From the NCBI GenBank assembly GCA_963764685.1, contig CAVXTT010000010.1, positions 1 through 45,697 of the forward strand: a stretch of DNA of 45,697 nt, given 5' to 3'. Made by a program: the position numbers and the translations under genes. The notes under the pieces were generated by a model that was not told the DNA's origin, ran no database searches, and saw only the letters and a program-made list of their open reading frames with translations. The stretch comes from CAVXTT01 sp963764685 (GTDB taxonomy: Bacteria > Bacteroidota > Ignavibacteria > Ignavibacteriales > Ignavibacteriaceae). Positions 44,484-45,697 of the stretch are shown piece after piece; the first letter of the stretch is position 1, and each line of letters begins with the position of its first letter.

Positions 44484-45697
44484 CTATTCCTGACTCACTT
44501 TTTTAACCCGCGATGTCACATAATAAATAGCCGGTATTACGAACAAGGTTAGTATTGTAGAAGCAATCAGTCCTCCGATTGCAACAACTCCCATAGGAAT
44601 TCTCATTTCCTTTCCAGCAGCTCCAATTCCTAAAGCCATCGGGAGCATACCCAGTACTAATGCCGCCGACGACATTATCTGCGGTTTCAGTTTAACCGGT
44701 CCAGCTTCAAGCAAGGCATGCTTTAGGGGTATAACCCTGCTCCCTTCTTAGCTGGTTAGTATAATCGAGCAGCAGAATAGCATTATTCACCACAATACCG
44801 ATAAGCATTACAATTGACATCAATGATGTGATACCAAAAGAAACACCGGTAAAATAAAGAGAAAGAATTACTCCGATCATCCCCAGTACAACTGTCAGCA
44901 TAATTATGACAGGCTGCCAGAAGCTTTCCAGCATTGCTGCCAGAAGCATATATGTTAGTAGTATCGCCAGAAGGAATGCAAACATCATATCTGCAATCAT
45001 ATCATTCATCAGCTCAACACTGCCGCCCCACTTGAAGCTGTATCCGGGAGGGAATTTAATATCCTTCATTCTTTTTTCGATTTCTGCTGTTATATTCCCA
45101 AGCGGTACATCCGCACCAGTTGATCCGGTAAAGCTGATTGCCGTATATTTATCCCGGTGTACAATTCTTGTATATCCGGTGGTAAATTTAACATCAGCAA
45201 TTTGTGAAAGTCTCATCGAACCTGCTACAGGGGACATAACTGTAATGTTTCCTATTTTATCAGGACTATCTACGGACCTATCATCCAGGGTAACAGTTAT
45301 ATCATATTCCTCCCCTTCCTCACGGTATTTCGAGGAAACTATTCCTTCAACTGAAGACCGCAGAGTAAGAGCGACATCCATAACGGAAAGACCTGCTTCA
45401 GTCAGTTTTTCTCTCCTTGGATATACAGTAATTTCAGGTTTGCCTGCTCTTGAGCTTTGATCAAAGTTTATCAGACCCGGAATATCTTTTACTTTTCCAA
45501 CGATCTCGTTTTTAAGCTCTTCAAGCTTATCAAGATCCTGTCCGAGCAGGTAAAATTCAACAGGAGCCCCCGGACCTCCTGTATTTGATGCAAGATCAAC
45601 CTTAATCCTTGCATTGGGCATATCCGATAATTCTTTTACAAAAAGATCCCGCATCTCGGTTACTTATATTTCCTCTGGTCTTCGGGAACAAGCTGTA
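44484..45697 (-). CDS. RND (AcrB/HAE1-like) efflux permease, C-terminal part (two frameshifts, truncated)
   Basis: The window ends inside this gene. Visible parts: a periplasmic docking segment (GAPVEFYLLGQDLDKLEELK, PGLINFDQSSRAGKPEI, GLSVMDVALTLRSSVEGIVSS), then membrane helices (MMFAFLLAILLTYMLLAAML, MIGVILSLYFTGVSFGI, SLMSIVMLIGIVVNNAILLLDYTNQLR), and the end MSSAALVLGMLPMALGIGAAGKEMRIPMG, an RND signature. The frame breaks at about 44715-44716 (one extra base, read KACLLEAGP after correction) and about 45664 (one missing base, where upstream QLVPEDQRKYK joins VTEMRDL). RND pumps export drugs, metals or lipids by proton exchange. The partner adaptor and outer-membrane channel are not in view. 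Confidence 0.88.

Overview
The window most resembles a member of the Ignavibacteria or a nearby lineage of the Bacteroidota/Chlorobiota group. It is AT-rich. Three secreted proteins end in the T9SS-type sorting domain with the NYPNPFNP(S/T)TTI motif. It carries a GldM-like gene, a two-component-type propeller protein and SpoIIE phosphatases, and many genes are preceded by clear AGGAG-type ribosome binding sites. This placement is inferred from protein style only, because no rRNA or marker gene is present.

Layout. 1-6.1 kb: a lipoprotein cut by the left edge, an atypical sugar transferase, an orphan CheW-like protein, a SIMPL protein and a T9SS-exported protein. 6.3-6.8 kb: an intact tRNA-Ser(UGA), a frameshifted GIY-YIG nuclease gene, and a second, 5'-truncated copy of the tRNA-Ser. 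Two exact 22-nt double-hairpin inserts lie in the anticodon and T loops of that copy; this is the most unusual object in the window. 7.1-14.6 kb: a tightly packed seven-gene surface-polysaccharide or glycolipid operon. 15.4-17.7 kb: a secreted M28 peptidase. 17.7-20.5 kb: a leftward partner-switching operon (HATPase, STAS, PP2C, STAS). 20.9-29.2 kb: a small secreted protein, a very large matrixin/VWA T9SS cargo and a propeller-PP2C sensor. 29.6-32.4 kb: a T9SS-exported Asp-box propeller, a palindrome-rich spacer and a membrane protein. 32.5-35.7 kb: the oxidative pentose phosphate operon gnd-zwf-pgl. 36.1-39.2 kb: three leftward genes resembling a divergent GldL/GldM-type motor plus an outer-membrane barrel. 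39.6-45.7 kb: a GH13 hydrolase, a small protein, a FemAB/GNAT-like protein, a lipoprotein, a methyltransferase and an RND pump cut by the right edge.

How the genes fit together. The T9SS cargo proteins and the GldM-like/motor-like genes suggest a secretion-centred cell surface. The PP2C/STAS/HATPase operon and the propeller-PP2C protein could form one stress or sensory pathway. The polysaccharide operon contains its own MraY/WecA-type initiating enzyme.

Quality warning. I count 16 points where one continuous protein jumps reading frame by a single base, often in a short homopolymer. They are dense at 36-41 kb and absent from 7.1-14.6 kb and 23-35.6 kb. Most are probably assembly indels, so I give such genes as one joined feature. 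Several intergenic regions hold fold-back arrays with an 11- or 22-bp period whose sequences are unrelated to one another.
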